From assembly GCA_019915135.1 (NCBI GenBank), contig JAHLMK010000031.1:210721-274720 (forward strand): 64,000 bases of DNA. The letters are read 5' to 3'. The notes under the pieces were generated by a model. It was not told where the DNA came from, searched no databases, and was given only the letters and a program-made list of their open reading frames with translations. Numbering within the stretch: position 1 is the first letter of the stretch; every line of letters begins with the position of its first letter. A program made the position numbers and the translations under genes. Below are positions 12,001-23,199 of the stretch, in pieces. The stretch comes from Strobilurus pachycystidiatus (Eukaryota > Basidiomycota > Agaricomycetes > Agaricales > Physalacriaceae).

Positions 12001-13805
12001 GAGACTCAATTGAGAACTGATCAGAACAAGTGTAAGCTTCGTGACATGGTGTGTGTACCTTCTGAACCTACAAGTTGTCTAGGCCGTGCAGCGGGTAGAG
12101 ATGCCAACTATGCAACCAGGTCCATCGTCGGTGATGAGTCGATGATCGCCTACAAGGATGAGCGGATTGTCAATTGTTGGCGGAGATGGCTCTGAGTAAT
12201 ACGATTCCTTCCTTTTCTTCTAGACGCTAGCCATCTTGACTCGAGCCAGCATATGGATACTCGTTCTGAATAAAGATAAAACCTGAGTCCCGGGAGATAC
12301 TCCTGAGATGAACACCAGTCAGTAGCCACAAACTGAGCTGGAAACCATTTAGCGGGCGAAACAAGGAGACGTTGGGAACGGCTTGCCCGGTGGCATTATC
12401 AAAGATAGATAGCGGCGCCCAGTAATTGCCGATACCGTTCAAGTGTCTCGAGATGAAATACAACTCTTCGCCTAACTGGGGGAGGTTGTACATATAGCGG
12501 GACGCCTAGTACCCATGAGACATGTAGACACCCCGTGTCAAGCCGGGGTCTGGCAGACGCGAGGTCGCGAAGGTGTCATTGGACCATTTTGAAGCAAGTA
12601 CCGTGTCGTACAATACGAAGCGGATGGAAACGGTTGGACTTACTTCGAGGTATACGGGCATCGTTCAACGCGCCAGTGACGTGTATGGTTTCAGTGAGTG
12701 CCTGTACTAGACACGAACGGTCAGGTCGAATCCTGCGTCAACATCTCAACAGCCTCTATGACTCACCCCTGCATGTAGCGTAGGCGCCCGCCCGCCTCCA
12801 ATCTGCCTCGGAAATGGATGAGCGTCGAGGACAAAAAGACCTCGCTGGCAATCAAAGCTGAGTCCGAAAAAGGAGAAGCCGCCCCCGGCGCGCAACAATC
12901 AATCAGTGGCAGTGAGCATTCGGATCACGAGGCCCGACAAAACAAATTCCAATTGTTATGATTGACATCGCAAGCCAGGGTCCTAGACTTTTGCTTTGCC
13001 CTCAGACGGTTTCGGAGTTCGACAAGCAACTCAGGTCTTTACTGCCTAGGTCCCGAAGGGTCTGAATGTGCTACACGATCACGCGTATGGAGGAGGCGTA
13101 TCTCCACTGGTACGGAGTAGCGGCGTCCCGCGGTGCTTTGACAGCTCTCAGCCATCCACATCGAGGGGATGATATGCGTCGTGGGTCAATCCATCCATCG
13201 CCGAGTTCCCCTCGATCATGATCGCGCACCCCCTACTATCAACTCCTTCGCGATCGTGGCACCCAGCAGTGGAACATCATACCTACACCTTAATCTTATC
13301 TCCATTGCACGCTATGATGCAGATGAGGATGTTCTGGCTTTCGAGGCTATGTCTGTAAACCCTTTCTTTCTGACCGAGCGCCCACTGTACTAGTATTGTA
13401 CGTCCGCGGGGGTAACGGGATCACGTTAGAACTTAGTTAGCGGCTGTCGCACTCGCGAGCGCAAGGGATGGGTATCGCTGAGAGCGTGTAACATCCTCTG
13501 CCATTCAACTCCCTCAGCTCGACCCGCGTCTGTCGCTCCACCCAAAATAACGAAGGACTTATTGTATAGCTTCGACTCTGAGTACTACCAACTGGCACGG
13601 CTTTTTGTCAGTTCGCCACAATGAATACTCGCCGAGGCACGCCTGGAATCTGTTGCTTATCGGGCCATCCATCAAGCTTTGACATGCTTCCATGTCGACG
13701 TCTCGGCGCGTCTCCCCCATTGATGAGACGATGTGCGATGTGCGATGTCAGTCAATCAGCTCGTGAGCACGGAGGAGATCCGCTATTCATGATGGCCCAG
13801 GGCCT
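9020..13805. other. 4.8 kb without a supportable gene
   Basis: Only short, mutually overlapping frames are seen. The longest (11539-12195, plus) starts at GTG, has no recognisable motif, and has no splice or composition support. A minus-strand frame at 12493-12227 (MYNLPQLGEELYFISRHL...) begins with a true ATG and is 88 codons, but nothing around it supports a gene. I see no clear transposon ends or tandem repeats. The neighbouring SUN pseudogene suggests decayed gene-derived sequence. Confidence 0.5.
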
Positions 13806-13809
13806 CGTG

Positions 13810-14416
13810 CTAACTATCTCCTACATCGTTCCATCGCCCAACACCTCGTTCGTTTGAGCAGTCGCTCGAAACACAAAACAAAAGTTGATTTCGACCGTTA
13901 ATGGGGCTCTGCTCCAGTATAATAAGGTTCTGACTCAAATACAGGAGGAGATAACTTTTACACACAATTCGAGACATGGAAGCTCACTTTGAAACCATCT
14001 ACGTTCGGGACGTCCCACGCTTCGTGCATGTGGTCAGCTACCACATACGAGATGGTGGAGGCTTCGCCGTTGCGACAGAATGTGGGTATACAGGAGGTAT
14101 TCGGGTACAAACCCGCATAGACTTGCCGACTGACTGACAACTGTTAATTAAGGGAAAGGTACGAGCGGGAAGTATACCGTCCTGCGGGAAGCATATCCAT
14201 CACGGCTGTCCATCGTCCAGGACCAGGAGGCAGTGAGCGTAAATCTCTGATGGTCAACAAATTGATCTGGGAAAGTAATTGGAGCTGTAGAGCTACTGGT
14301 AGTAGGACCGCCTGCGTTCCTGCTTGAATGAGTCAAATGCTAACAGAACAAAGGACGACAGGATGCACGTACTGGGAAGAAACGTCCAAGAGGGAGTACG
14401 AGTCGAGTTGAGACAT
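13810..14416 (-). CDS. small unassigned four-exon protein
   Basis: Exons 14416-14373, 14319-14178, 14140-13988 and 13929-13810 join in frame across three GT..AG introns (53, 37 and 58 bp) to give 152 aa with a stop at 13810. Exon 2 contains TAPITFPDQFVDHQRFTLT and WSWTMDSRDGY; exon 3 contains YPNTSCIPTFC. There is no signal peptide at the start (MSQLDSYSLLDV) and no family I recognise. The 37 bp second intron is short for a basidiomycete, and the start is simply the first ATG. Agreement of all phases is the main support; it could still be chance in a gene-poor stretch. Confidence 0.4.
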
Positions 14417-14419
14417 GAT

Positions 14420-16230
14420 GATGATGATGATCAACCCACCGGGATGCTATGAGTGAGCTTCGCTTGATGCTGATCGGACGCGGGCGAGCTGATGATTTCG
14501 GGAGAACATCAGCTCGTTCGTCTGTTGGATCAGTCGTTTACACAGAGACAGGCGGCCTCGGAGAGGTACAGACCTAATACTAGCAGAAGGAGGACGTGCC
14601 GCGCTCCCACTGCGGGCACGATGCCCTCGGGTGAGGAGATATTGTGGAGCACAGGACTAGCACTCCGGAGGACACAAGGTTGGAATAAGCGCGAGGGACC
14701 AGGAGATAAGCGCGAGAGCTGCAGACGCGACACGATCAGTACACAGGATATGATGGTAAATCCGGGGGTGATGATTGTGCACTCGCGCGCAAATCCTGAT
14801 TATCCTCATGTCATTGTTAGTGAGGCCGGTAGGATTGGCGTGGGCGCGGATGCTGGAATGAACGGAAGCGGGGATGGTGGCGCGTTGAGGCTCGGGCCCG
14901 CCCTTGGGCTTTTGGCGAGTACACGCATACGAGGGCGGAGCTCGCTAGAGCAGGACTCGGTATTCGAAACGATCTGTTTATGATATGATTATCATTATCA
15001 CCATGATCATCGAGGGCTTGAAAGATACTATTACCTTGGATATTGAGATGGGAAGGGTGGACGTCGTACTCGCTTCGGAGGGATGCCCTGCCCGGAGACC
15101 GGACCCCGAAACGGATACTATATTGGGACAAAACACGGTGCATGCGAATACCGAGAGACGAGACAAGAAGCTCAAAAGGACGCGACACAATCAGAAAGGC
15201 TATGCGCGTGGGGACGTGACCGTAAATCCTGATTTGGGAGGGGGGGATGGATGGATGCGCGGTGGTGATATGATGCACGGACGTCTTGTACGTTTACAGC
15301 ACAGGGAGATGATACCAGACGCGTCTATCTCTTCCAGCCCCTGGACCTAATGAATGAAGGTCATTGACGTATACTGAGAGCACGTAAACCGGAGCTAAAG
15401 CATAAGCACCATCAACAATCATATCATCAATGACCCGCGACGAGTCACCACATGGCGACAAACCTTGAGCTGTATGTGGCACTGCTGTTGAGAATTGAAT
15501 GGGAGTCCGAGAGCCGGGTTTCGGATGTTGGGCCGGGTGGGTCGATGGGCAGAGGAAGGATTGAGCGTGTGTAAGTAATTGAAGTGGGGACGGACCTCGA
15601 GTACCCCAGAAAGTGGTGGAAATGAATACGGACGGAAAACGGAGAATTCCGAGAAGACGGACACAGAAGGGGAGGGGAGTATGGTACGGGAAGGGTGTCG
15701 CACAATCACCCATCAGAGGCCGAAATCTGTTGGCTGTCCACCTTCGCGTTGGGAAGTGTGAAGGAATGGACAGGATCATCTTGTGGGTACGGCGGGAATG
15801 ATGACACCGCACCCAGAGAAGCATGAATGGAACCAGAGGAAAGAATGCATAGTGATGTTATGTGGACGAGGGCTCTCACGGGACAAGCGCCCAGGTACGC
15901 AGACGAGATGGAACAGCAGTTAGGGGTATTTTTGGGGAAGGTGCTTGACCAGCAGAGAAAGCACAGAGCCTGCGCGTCGAACGGTGGGACTGCCGAACCA
16001 CAGCAACAAATGATATACAGGGCACGGCTGATGGAGGAGTTGGGATCTGGGACGGAGATTGCGGCCGAGCCCTGGGTGGCGGAGCTGGAATTATTTTCGC
16101 GCAAACCAAACCGAGCGCGTGCATCGCCGTGGTTTGTTCACATCAAAGGCAGAGGCGTTGGCTGCTGATCCGTGATACGCTGATGCCCAGGTCCGCTCGC
16201 TGAATTGTTCTTATACTTTGGCTTTGATCC
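14420..16230. other. 1.8 kb intergenic stretch before the GATA gene
   Basis: Several overlapping frames of 100-176 codons exist on both strands (for example 15294-15824 minus and 15827-16168 plus). None shows a known motif, conserved partner or clear splice structure. The last few hundred bases probably hold the GATA gene's promoter and 5' leader: a possible 5' UTR intron ends in TTTGATCCAG right before its ATG. Confidence 0.4.
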
Positions 16231-16232
16231 AG

Positions 16233-17249
16233 ATGAGAGACCACACCCAGCCAGCCGCCCAGGATCTGCCCCGCAGCGACACCAGCGACGACGTCGAGCA
16301 CGAGCACGACGACGAGCGGCCCACTTCGCGCCACAACGACGCCCCCGGCAAGCAGCACGCAACAGCAATCGACCCAGCGCTTGTGGTGAGTCCCGTTCCC
16401 AGCCTTGCCCATCTTTTCTGACGCCTGTCCTAGAAGCCAGCGTCAAATCCATACCCACCAAGCTATCAGACGCCACAAACAATGCCGCACCGCGTCGAAC
16501 CATACCCGCGCCGGCGTCCGTCCCCGCCGCCCATCGCGACGCTCGGCGGGCCACGCACGCCGCCGCCGTACTACCCGCCGCCCTCGTCCTACCAGCCATA
16601 CCCAGCGCCGCCTCCGCACCACGCTCCCCACGGCTACTACGACCTGCCGTCCTCGCACCCGTCGTCTCTGCACCACATGCACCACGCGCACCCCGCGGCA
16701 TACCCGCCGCCGCCGCACCCGTCGTCGATCGTGTACACCGAGGACGCATCCACAAAACTGTCGGACCGCGTCCGCCGCAGGTGCTTCAACTGCTGCACCA
16801 CCGACACCTCCACGTGGCGCCGCTCCAACCTCTCGCCCGGCAAGGTCCTCTGCAACAAGTGCGGCCTCTTCGAGCGCACCCACTCCCGCCCGCGCCCCGA
16901 GCAGTTCCCGCACAAGCGCGGCCCGCTCGCAGGCAGCGCCCTCGCACAGCGCGCAGAGTACCACCACGCGTCCCCGCACATGCCCATGCGCACCCCGCCG
17001 TCCCACAATACCCCGCCCTCGCTCTCCCATCCGCTCCCGCCGCCGCCGCCGCCCCCAGGCATGTACGCCGGCCCGACACTCCCGCCCTTCTCCACCGTCG
17101 ACAAGCGGCCCTATACCCCGCACTCGTACTCCCGGGACCCATCCCCGCCCAGGTCAGACTGGAACGGCGTCCAGGAGCGGCAGTGGTCCCCGCCACCCAC
17201 GCTTGTGAAAGAAAAGGAAGACAAAGACGACAAGGCGCCTTCTGTTTGA
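16233..17249 (+). CDS. GATA-type zinc-finger transcription factor
   Basis: Two exons (16233-16385, 16434-17249; 48 bp intron, phase 0) give 322 aa. The single zinc finger at residues 158-182 has CFNC, then 19 residues including TSTWRRS, then CNKCGLFERTH, followed by a basic tail RPRPEQFPHKRGP. The 19-residue loop is a variant seen in basidiomycete GATA proteins, as against 17-18 in most others. Both sides are low-complexity: the N-terminus is rich in Pro, His and Tyr, the C-terminus in Pro and Ser with a KEKEDKDDK end. It should bind GATA sites in the nucleus; the target pathway cannot be told from the sequence. The ATG was chosen because upstream frames lack one and an AG acceptor sits directly before it. 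Codons are very GC-rich at third positions. Confidence 0.85.
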
Positions 17250-17736
17250 TTTTATCTGTACCCTTCGTATTTATCCCGTGCTCTCATCTTGCTCTCTATT
17301 GCAGTTGAACTGTTTGTACTACTATTACCCTTTTCTTGACTGCAATTTCAGAACTGTTTTGCTTCACGCGACGTTACACGATCGCAGTCCTTCCCATCAA
17401 CGCGTTTGATTTTCCAATCCCTCCTCATCAAGGAAGCCTGATCCGGCGGGTAGATCATTAAATGACGCCTCACAACTGATGCAGGGTACGGGAAATCACA
17501 GGCAGCACGCCCTATAGCGCTGTCGCGAGAAGGAAATACACAATGGTCTCTATTTGTAAGGGGCGGGGCAGGACAAGGCAAGCGTTGATGTGCCACACCT
17601 CGGTGTCGAGAACAAGTCACACTCTATAAGGGCGTCTTGTAGCAGGACAAGGTCTTGGTGAGCGCAAGTGTTGATCGTCACATGTTACTTCCAGACCGTT
17701 CAACTCACAGTATTTATCCCAGGTGGACTCACTGTG

Positions 17737-18053
17737 TATGGCCGCTATTCAAAATCAAGATTGAGCGGGGATGAACGGATTAGACGCCACAGCGCTCACG
17801 GAACCGAAATCGAAGGAGCATTCTTTGATAGTAGTCTCTGGCTGCAGTGTACTTGGGTGAAACAGACTTGGACGGTATAAGAGGCCCTCTATGCTGATTT
17901 TGTGCATGGGCGCTATTCAGAATCGTGATTGAGCTGGGGAGGAACGGATCAGACGTCACAGCGCTCAGGAGCATTATTTGATGGTAATCTTCGGCTGCAG
18001 TGAGTTTGGGCCGGGTGACACTTACTTGGACGGTATAAGAGGCACTCTATGCC
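17737..18053 (+). repeat. diverged tandem duplication of a promoter segment (two units of about 150-170 bp)
   Basis: Both units contain CGCTATTCA, GATTGAGC, GGAACGGAT or GAACGGATTAGACG, CACAGCGCTCA, GGAGCATT, GGCTGCAGTG and end in TTGGACGGTATAAGAGGC. The second GGTATAAGAGGC lies about 40 bp before the peroxidase ATG, so it is likely the active TATA region and the first a duplicate. Confidence 0.7.
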
Positions 18054-18074
18054 CCTCTGCCACTAACCATCATC

Positions 18075-18854
18075 ATGAAACCCATTCCTTTCTCACCCAC
18101 TCCGAGGCAGCACGACCTCAACGGCCATGACTTTATTCCACCACGTCCTGGGGACAGTCGCACAGTTTGTCCTGGGTTGAATACAATGGCGAACCACGGA
18201 TACATGTAGGCCTCTCCTCTTTCTGTAATGCACCGCCGTCTCACACTCCTCTATAGCCAGCGCGACGGTCGCAAAGTGACGATATCCAACCTCATCACCG
18301 GCTTGCGCGCATGCTACGGCCTCTCCACGTCGCTTGCCGCCCTGCTCAGCATCCTCGGGATGCTCGCAATCGGCCACCTCTGGTCTGCCGACCTCTTCAA
18401 GTTTGGTCGCCACAACCGAATAGAGCACGATGCCTCGCTCGTCCATCTAGACACGCCACGAGGACATCGATTCGCGCCTATTGAGGTACAGGATGACCTC
18501 GTTGACGCGCTGGCGGGTGACATTCAGAGTGAGGCTCCAGACCCCATCTCCGGCGTCGAGGACTTTGCCCGCATGCGGATCCGCCGCGAGCGGAGCTCCC
18601 CGCCGCTCGGCTCCCTTCGGGAAATTTTCCCTAATGTGGAAGCTGCGTCACTGCTTGAGGTATTCGGGAAGCTCGGGCAAGATGAACGGCCAGGGAGGAA
18701 TGTCCGTCTCTCCGTGCTACGGACGTTCTTGGGAGAGGAGCGGTTGCCGGATGGATGGAAGCCGGATCATGTTAATACGATTTCGGACACGTTGAGGCGG
18801 ACTGGTGAATTGAAGGAGGCGGTAGAAAGGATGAGAAAGAATAAGGTAGAATAA
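18075..18854 (+). CDS. heme-thiolate peroxidase (chloroperoxidase / unspecific peroxygenase family)
   Basis: Two exons (18075-18205 and 18257-18854) give 242 aa, the size of the short family members. The heme-binding segment VCPGLNTMANHGYIQRDG (residues about 33-50) supplies the axial cysteine thiolate, though the usual PCP is VCP here. The EHDASL motif (about residue 115) is the acid-base and Mg-site region of the family. Members use hydrogen peroxide to oxidise or halogenate organic substrates. No signal peptide is visible at the start (MKPIPFSPTPRQHDLNG), while most relatives are secreted; either an upstream exon was missed or the protein stays inside the cell. A tandemly duplicated promoter lies upstream. 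The intron splits the heme-loop codons, HGY AT|C. Confidence 0.9.
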
Positions 18855-18859
18855 TGAAA

Positions 18860-19540
18860 AGTAGCTCTGGTATAGCGCAAGTAGCAAATGCACCCTGTAG
18901 GTGGCGCAACGCCCGCCCAATCAATGATATGGCATCAGACAAGCCTCGGATCGGATATCCGGACCTCACTCCCGGTCATTCATGGCAGTCGTTGACGCGT
19001 CTTACTGCCTCCCACTACGCAAGTACTCACTTCTGTCTACGTTCAAACCGATCTCTGGGCGTCCTTCTGTGTAGAGTTCCATTTCCAAATTGAGCCTCTC
19101 TCCTTCTTTGTCCCGCCCGATGCTGACGCTCGTAGTAGCCGCGCGACCTCCTCATCGTTTGCCCACTTCGTAAGTCTCTTAGCTGTAGCTGCTACTCTCT
19201 TACTATCTATGTCACACTTTCATGAATTACATCGCACTAGTCTTCGTCCCAAGATCTTTGGGTGATGCTCGTCAGGTGTACCCGCCGTCCGTGCTACAGG
19301 TAGCAATCGGACATGCTCTGCGATTGCTTGGACCACCCGCGTTCACGGAGCTTTTAGTCTCCATGACGAAAGCTCTCCGTCTGCTGTGGGAGTGATCCAG
19401 CCATTGAAGATCCTTAGCTGATCAGTTTGACGGATATAGAACAATTGTTATTTTGTGGGTGCAAATACTTCAACGGTCGTGAGTATCTCTACTGTTTCTC
19501 CTCTCACCACCACCCCCACTCCCACGCCACTTCCTTCTCG
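18860..19540. other. intergenic, no feature seen
   Basis: Short frames only; nothing conserved or repeated could be recognised. It presumably holds the peroxidase 3' end and the promoter of the pseudokinase gene. Confidence 0.4.
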
Positions 19541-19545
19541 CTGAC

Positions 19546-20722
19546 ATGTTTTGGTCCAACTATGATATCGCGCCTTTCCAAATCTCCCTACCAAGCAAAG
19601 ACAAGCATCGGCCCTACACTCTCGATGTCCGGCCGAAAGCAATGTATGCCGCTGTCGGGGACGTCTCGTTTGGGCAGCTTAAAGGCATCGTGAAGCTCAT
19701 CCCCGTCCCCGTACCCCCCTCTTCCAAGCGCAAGCTCGAGATTGAAAGCCGGAAGAAACTCCTTCAAAGGGCACGTCTCGAGATTGAGATCCTCAAACGC
19801 ATCCGTGGATGCTCCCCATTTCTCGTCGAATGCATTTTCACTACCTGGCACAGGTGCCACAAAGATTCCAAGATCAAGAAGATTGCTTGCATGGTCACGG
19901 TGAGCCAACAGTGCCGTGTTGTGGCGCCACACTGACCTGTGCATACAGACTCCGTACCAGATGACTCTTGGAGACTATCTGACCAGATCAGAGGATCCGT
20001 TTCACTTTGAGAGGATGCAACACATCTCCACCGAAATTGTAAGTGTTGACGTTGTGGATGGGTGATACACGTGTTGACGGGATTGCGGATGTGGCTGTCA
20101 GCTTCTTGGACTTGATGCTCTTCACTCACGGAACATTGTGCATGGCAATCTCAAGATAGAGAGCATCATGCTTGACCACGGCCATGTACGCATCACCTAT
20201 TTCTCTTCCAGTGGCATCTACCACCAGATGACAAAGCAATCATCTGGGTTTGACTTGTACGCTTTTGGTGTCGTACTGTGGTTCCTAGTGACAAGGTCAA
20301 TCTCCCCCAACTGGAAGGTCCTTAAAGTAATCCAGTAGCAATTCAGATGCTCTAACAGACCTTCAGGAACACCTCAACTTACGCTTTTGTCCGATCAACT
20401 CACAACTTTTGATCGACCTCAGAGAGAGCTCGACTGAGATGCAGGCAGACTCAGCTTGAAGGTGATATCAGGTTCATGACTTGTTATTTGACAAGGCTAG
20501 TTGTTCTGCAAGCACTTGCCGTGTAGTTCTAAGAACTGATGAGAACTTGTAGCTCTTGATATCCTACCCGGAGTCCAGACCATCTGTCAGGGAGCTGTTT
20601 TTGTATGGACTCTTTGACCTTGACATGCCTTCTGTTCGACAGAGTTATGAACAACAGGCACTCGGGGGTCCGTACGATTCTACCCGCAATTCTTGGACTT
20701 CGAGTTGACCAAAGACCCGTTC
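19546..20722 (+). CDS. protein kinase-like protein, probable pseudokinase
   Basis: Exons 19546-19899, 19949-20038 and 20102 onward are well supported and in frame. They show an N-lobe lysine context (GIVKLIPVP), a helix rich in charged residues (KLLQRARLEIEILKRI), and the catalytic-loop region as ALHSRNIVHGNLKIES, where kinases have HRDLKxxN. The DFG site reads TYF. FDLYAFGVVLWFLVTR matches helix F. A further C-lobe piece (YPESRPSVRELFLYGLFD) lies in a frame ending at about 20714. The joints between 20300 and 20560 are unclear, and a simple read-through hits a stop at 20336. Loss of the catalytic Asp and of DFG argues against kinase activity. It may be a scaffold or a decaying gene. Confidence 0.65.
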
Positions 20723-21129
20723 TAGATATTGAGTACCATCGGGACGCAGCTGGTGACAAGGTCATGACTATCCGCAATATGAAGGATGTTGTGCCAACCA
20801 AGTCCTAGAGTCCTGAGATTTCTAGCCTGATGGACAATCAAGTTGCTTCCGTTTCTATATCTACCAATGACATCTAAAGCACATCCACCAATGTAATATA
20901 CATCAGAGCATTTACGATTCAAAACTTCACAGATATAAGTATGAGTCCAGATCAGAGAAGACCAAACAAGACGTTGACTAGAAATGGTGCTCAACACGCG
21001 GCCAACAGCACTGAGCATACCGACTACTTTACGCATCAAAATGGGGTCCGGGATCCGGGATCTTGATGACGCATGTGTCGTTGACCCGCAATATAGACAG
21101 CTGTTTTGCCGACGTTTTTGGGGTACAGG

Positions 21130-21865
21130 GCTTTTAAATATTGTTGATCAAATGCGGTCGATTGCCGAAAGAAATTGAAAAATGCGAGAAATTCAATAAA
21201 TTCATTCACTGCTTACCGCCACTGTCTCCGACGATCTTGATGCATGATTGTGCTTAGAAACCTCAAGGCCATGTCTGGGCCTAGCTTAGACAGGCTTGTT
21301 TCCCTGTTTTTGCATGAGTTAGGTATCGTACCTTTGGACCGTCATTCTGGCCAATGCCACGCATGAGCACCGGCTCAGTACCTCCGTGAATATCTCATGT
21401 ACCTCCGTGACTATCTGAGGACTCACCCATGGCTTCTACAAGTAACTCTAGAGGTATTGCAGCACACGGAGAGTGGTTGAACAGGCCATGATGCATGCTC
21501 GCGTCCAGTACATCCTGCCATGTTCTTGAAATGCCAGCTAGCATACCCACCACGCCTCCACGACCTCGGTAAACTGATATACAATGTAAAGGGGCTTGAT
21601 CCAAGCTGGGAAGTGCCCGGTGGTAGCCCTAAGCAAGCTCAAACAACAGAGTTGCATCAACGCGCGTCGTGGACTATTCACTTCTTTTGGGACCCCAACG
21701 GACCTTCCTCGTGCCACCCAACTCTCTAGTATGTCTATACAGCTATTTACTACATGTATGGAAGCAATATATGCCAAGCTCTCACTAGAATGAATTTATT
21801 GAATTTCTTGTCTTTTTCAATTTCTTTCGGCGATTGACCGCATTCGGTCAACAATATTTAAAAGC
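21130..21865. mobile_element. non-autonomous inverted-repeat DNA transposon (MITE-like), 736 bp
   Basis: The ends are inverted repeats of about 78 bp (21130-21207 and 21788-21865) starting GCTTTTAAATATTGTTGA, with a handful of differences. CAGG directly flanks both outer ends (21126-21129 and 21866-21869), a likely 4 bp target duplication. The 580 bp interior has no coding potential. The right end stops 15 bp before the ATG of BTB copy 1, so the element now forms that gene's promoter region. The superfamily is not assigned. Confidence 0.7.
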
Positions 21866-21880
21866 CAGGTCGACGAAGAT

Positions 21881-22889
21881 ATGTGTGCCTCTAAACGCCA
21901 AAGGACCGATGATGTGGGAAACACTCCTTACACTTGTAGCACTGCTCTTTGGTTGGACGACGGCAACATCATCCTCGTTAGTGCACAGTCCAAAGCGTTC
22001 AAAGTCCATCGCAGTGTTCTGGCAATGCAGTCCGACTTCTTCAAGGACATGTTGAAACTTGGGCGCCCCGAAGCAGAGAGTGAAGTCTCCAATGCAGACA
22101 ATCCTTCGGTGCTTGTTCTTCTCGTAACCGACCATAGCGATGATTTGCTGTATTTTCTGCAATACCTCAATATCCCCAAGTACGTCTATCATTCCCCGCC
22201 CAATCATGTACCAAGCAATCTCTTCATAGCTACTTCAAAACCGGCACGTGCACTCCGTACAAGCAGTCATCCGGAATGCTTTTCATGGCGACAAAATACC
22301 TATGCCAGAGTCTTTGTGCGGAGATCATCAAGCACCTGTACCTCATCTACCCCCCCCCCCCCCCAAAAGTCAAAGGAGACACTATGTTTCAATCCCCAAC
22401 CCCCTCTTGTTCTACAGTGAAATGTACAGAACCATGGCGTCCTCGCTATCCGTATGGCACGCGAGAACGCCGTACCCGAAATTCTGCCGGTGGCCTTTTA
22501 CTACGCCGCCAACATACCGCCCCAGATCTATGTCAATTTGAAACCTGCCTTGTCTTTGGACGATAGAGGTCGTTTGATGGTTGGCCGTCAGAAGCTTTCG
22601 GTGATGCCATTTGAGGTGGCCTGGCAGCACATTCTTAACTGGGACATTGAACAAGGCGGGTGCGAGGATCGGGACTGTCAGAGCACCTGATGGTCCACAG
22701 GCTGCCGGGCTCAATTTGATGCCGCACGAGGAATTTGCGAACCAAGTGGCCGCCGCAGAGGAGGAACCAGACGGATCATTGTGCAAAGAGTGCTTTGACG
22801 AGTGAGAGCATGCCGAGAAGGCGGCTTATGACGATGCTTGGGCTGATCTTCCTGCGTGTTTTGGCTTAGATGTCTGGCCGGAAAAATGA
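21881..22889 (+). pseudogene. BTB/POZ-domain protein, copy 1, broken
   Basis: It starts MCASKRQRTDDVG. Exon 1 holds the BTB core (LWLDDGNIILVSAQSKAFKV, then HRSVLAMQSDFFKDMLKLG), followed by an intron (from about 22182 to 22229, ending CTTCATAG) and MATKYLCQSLCAEIIKHL as in copies 2 and 3. A run of about 15 C at 22349 breaks the frame. The matching frame resumes at HGVLAIRMARENAVPEILP (about 22434), is lost again near 22688, and the final part (CKECFDE, stop TGA at 22803-22805, EHAEKAAYDDAW) has a stop where the paralogs have Trp. An inverted-repeat transposon abuts the start. It is not expected to give a full-length protein. Confidence 0.85.
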
Positions 22890-23199
22890 TTGGTGTCTGC
22901 TGTTTAGAGACAGGAATTCTTAACTTTCAGTCGTCCTCACTCAATGCTAGCATTTGCTTTGTAGCATGTTTGTTTTTCTTGTATTGTGAGAGTTGGGAAG
23001 TCCAGTGGCGTGAAATATTTACTCGTTGCTCGATGTATATACTCAGCCAATTACTCAGTACTCAAACCGCGTCTGAATCAGCCAAACCAGAATTTGAAGG
23101 ATTGAAATGCGGACATTACATAATTCATCATCTCAAGATCTCGTGACCGCAACAACTCTTTCTGCAACCGCCACCTACTGACACTGTCAGTGTATCGGC

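Noticed and set aside
11539..12195. 218-codon plus frame
   Set aside because: It starts at GTG, has no motif, odd composition and no splice context.
16205..17308. A 367-codon frame overlapping the GATA gene
   Set aside because: It is an Arg/Pro/Ala-rich shadow of the GC-rich GATA exons in another frame and lacks the zinc finger.
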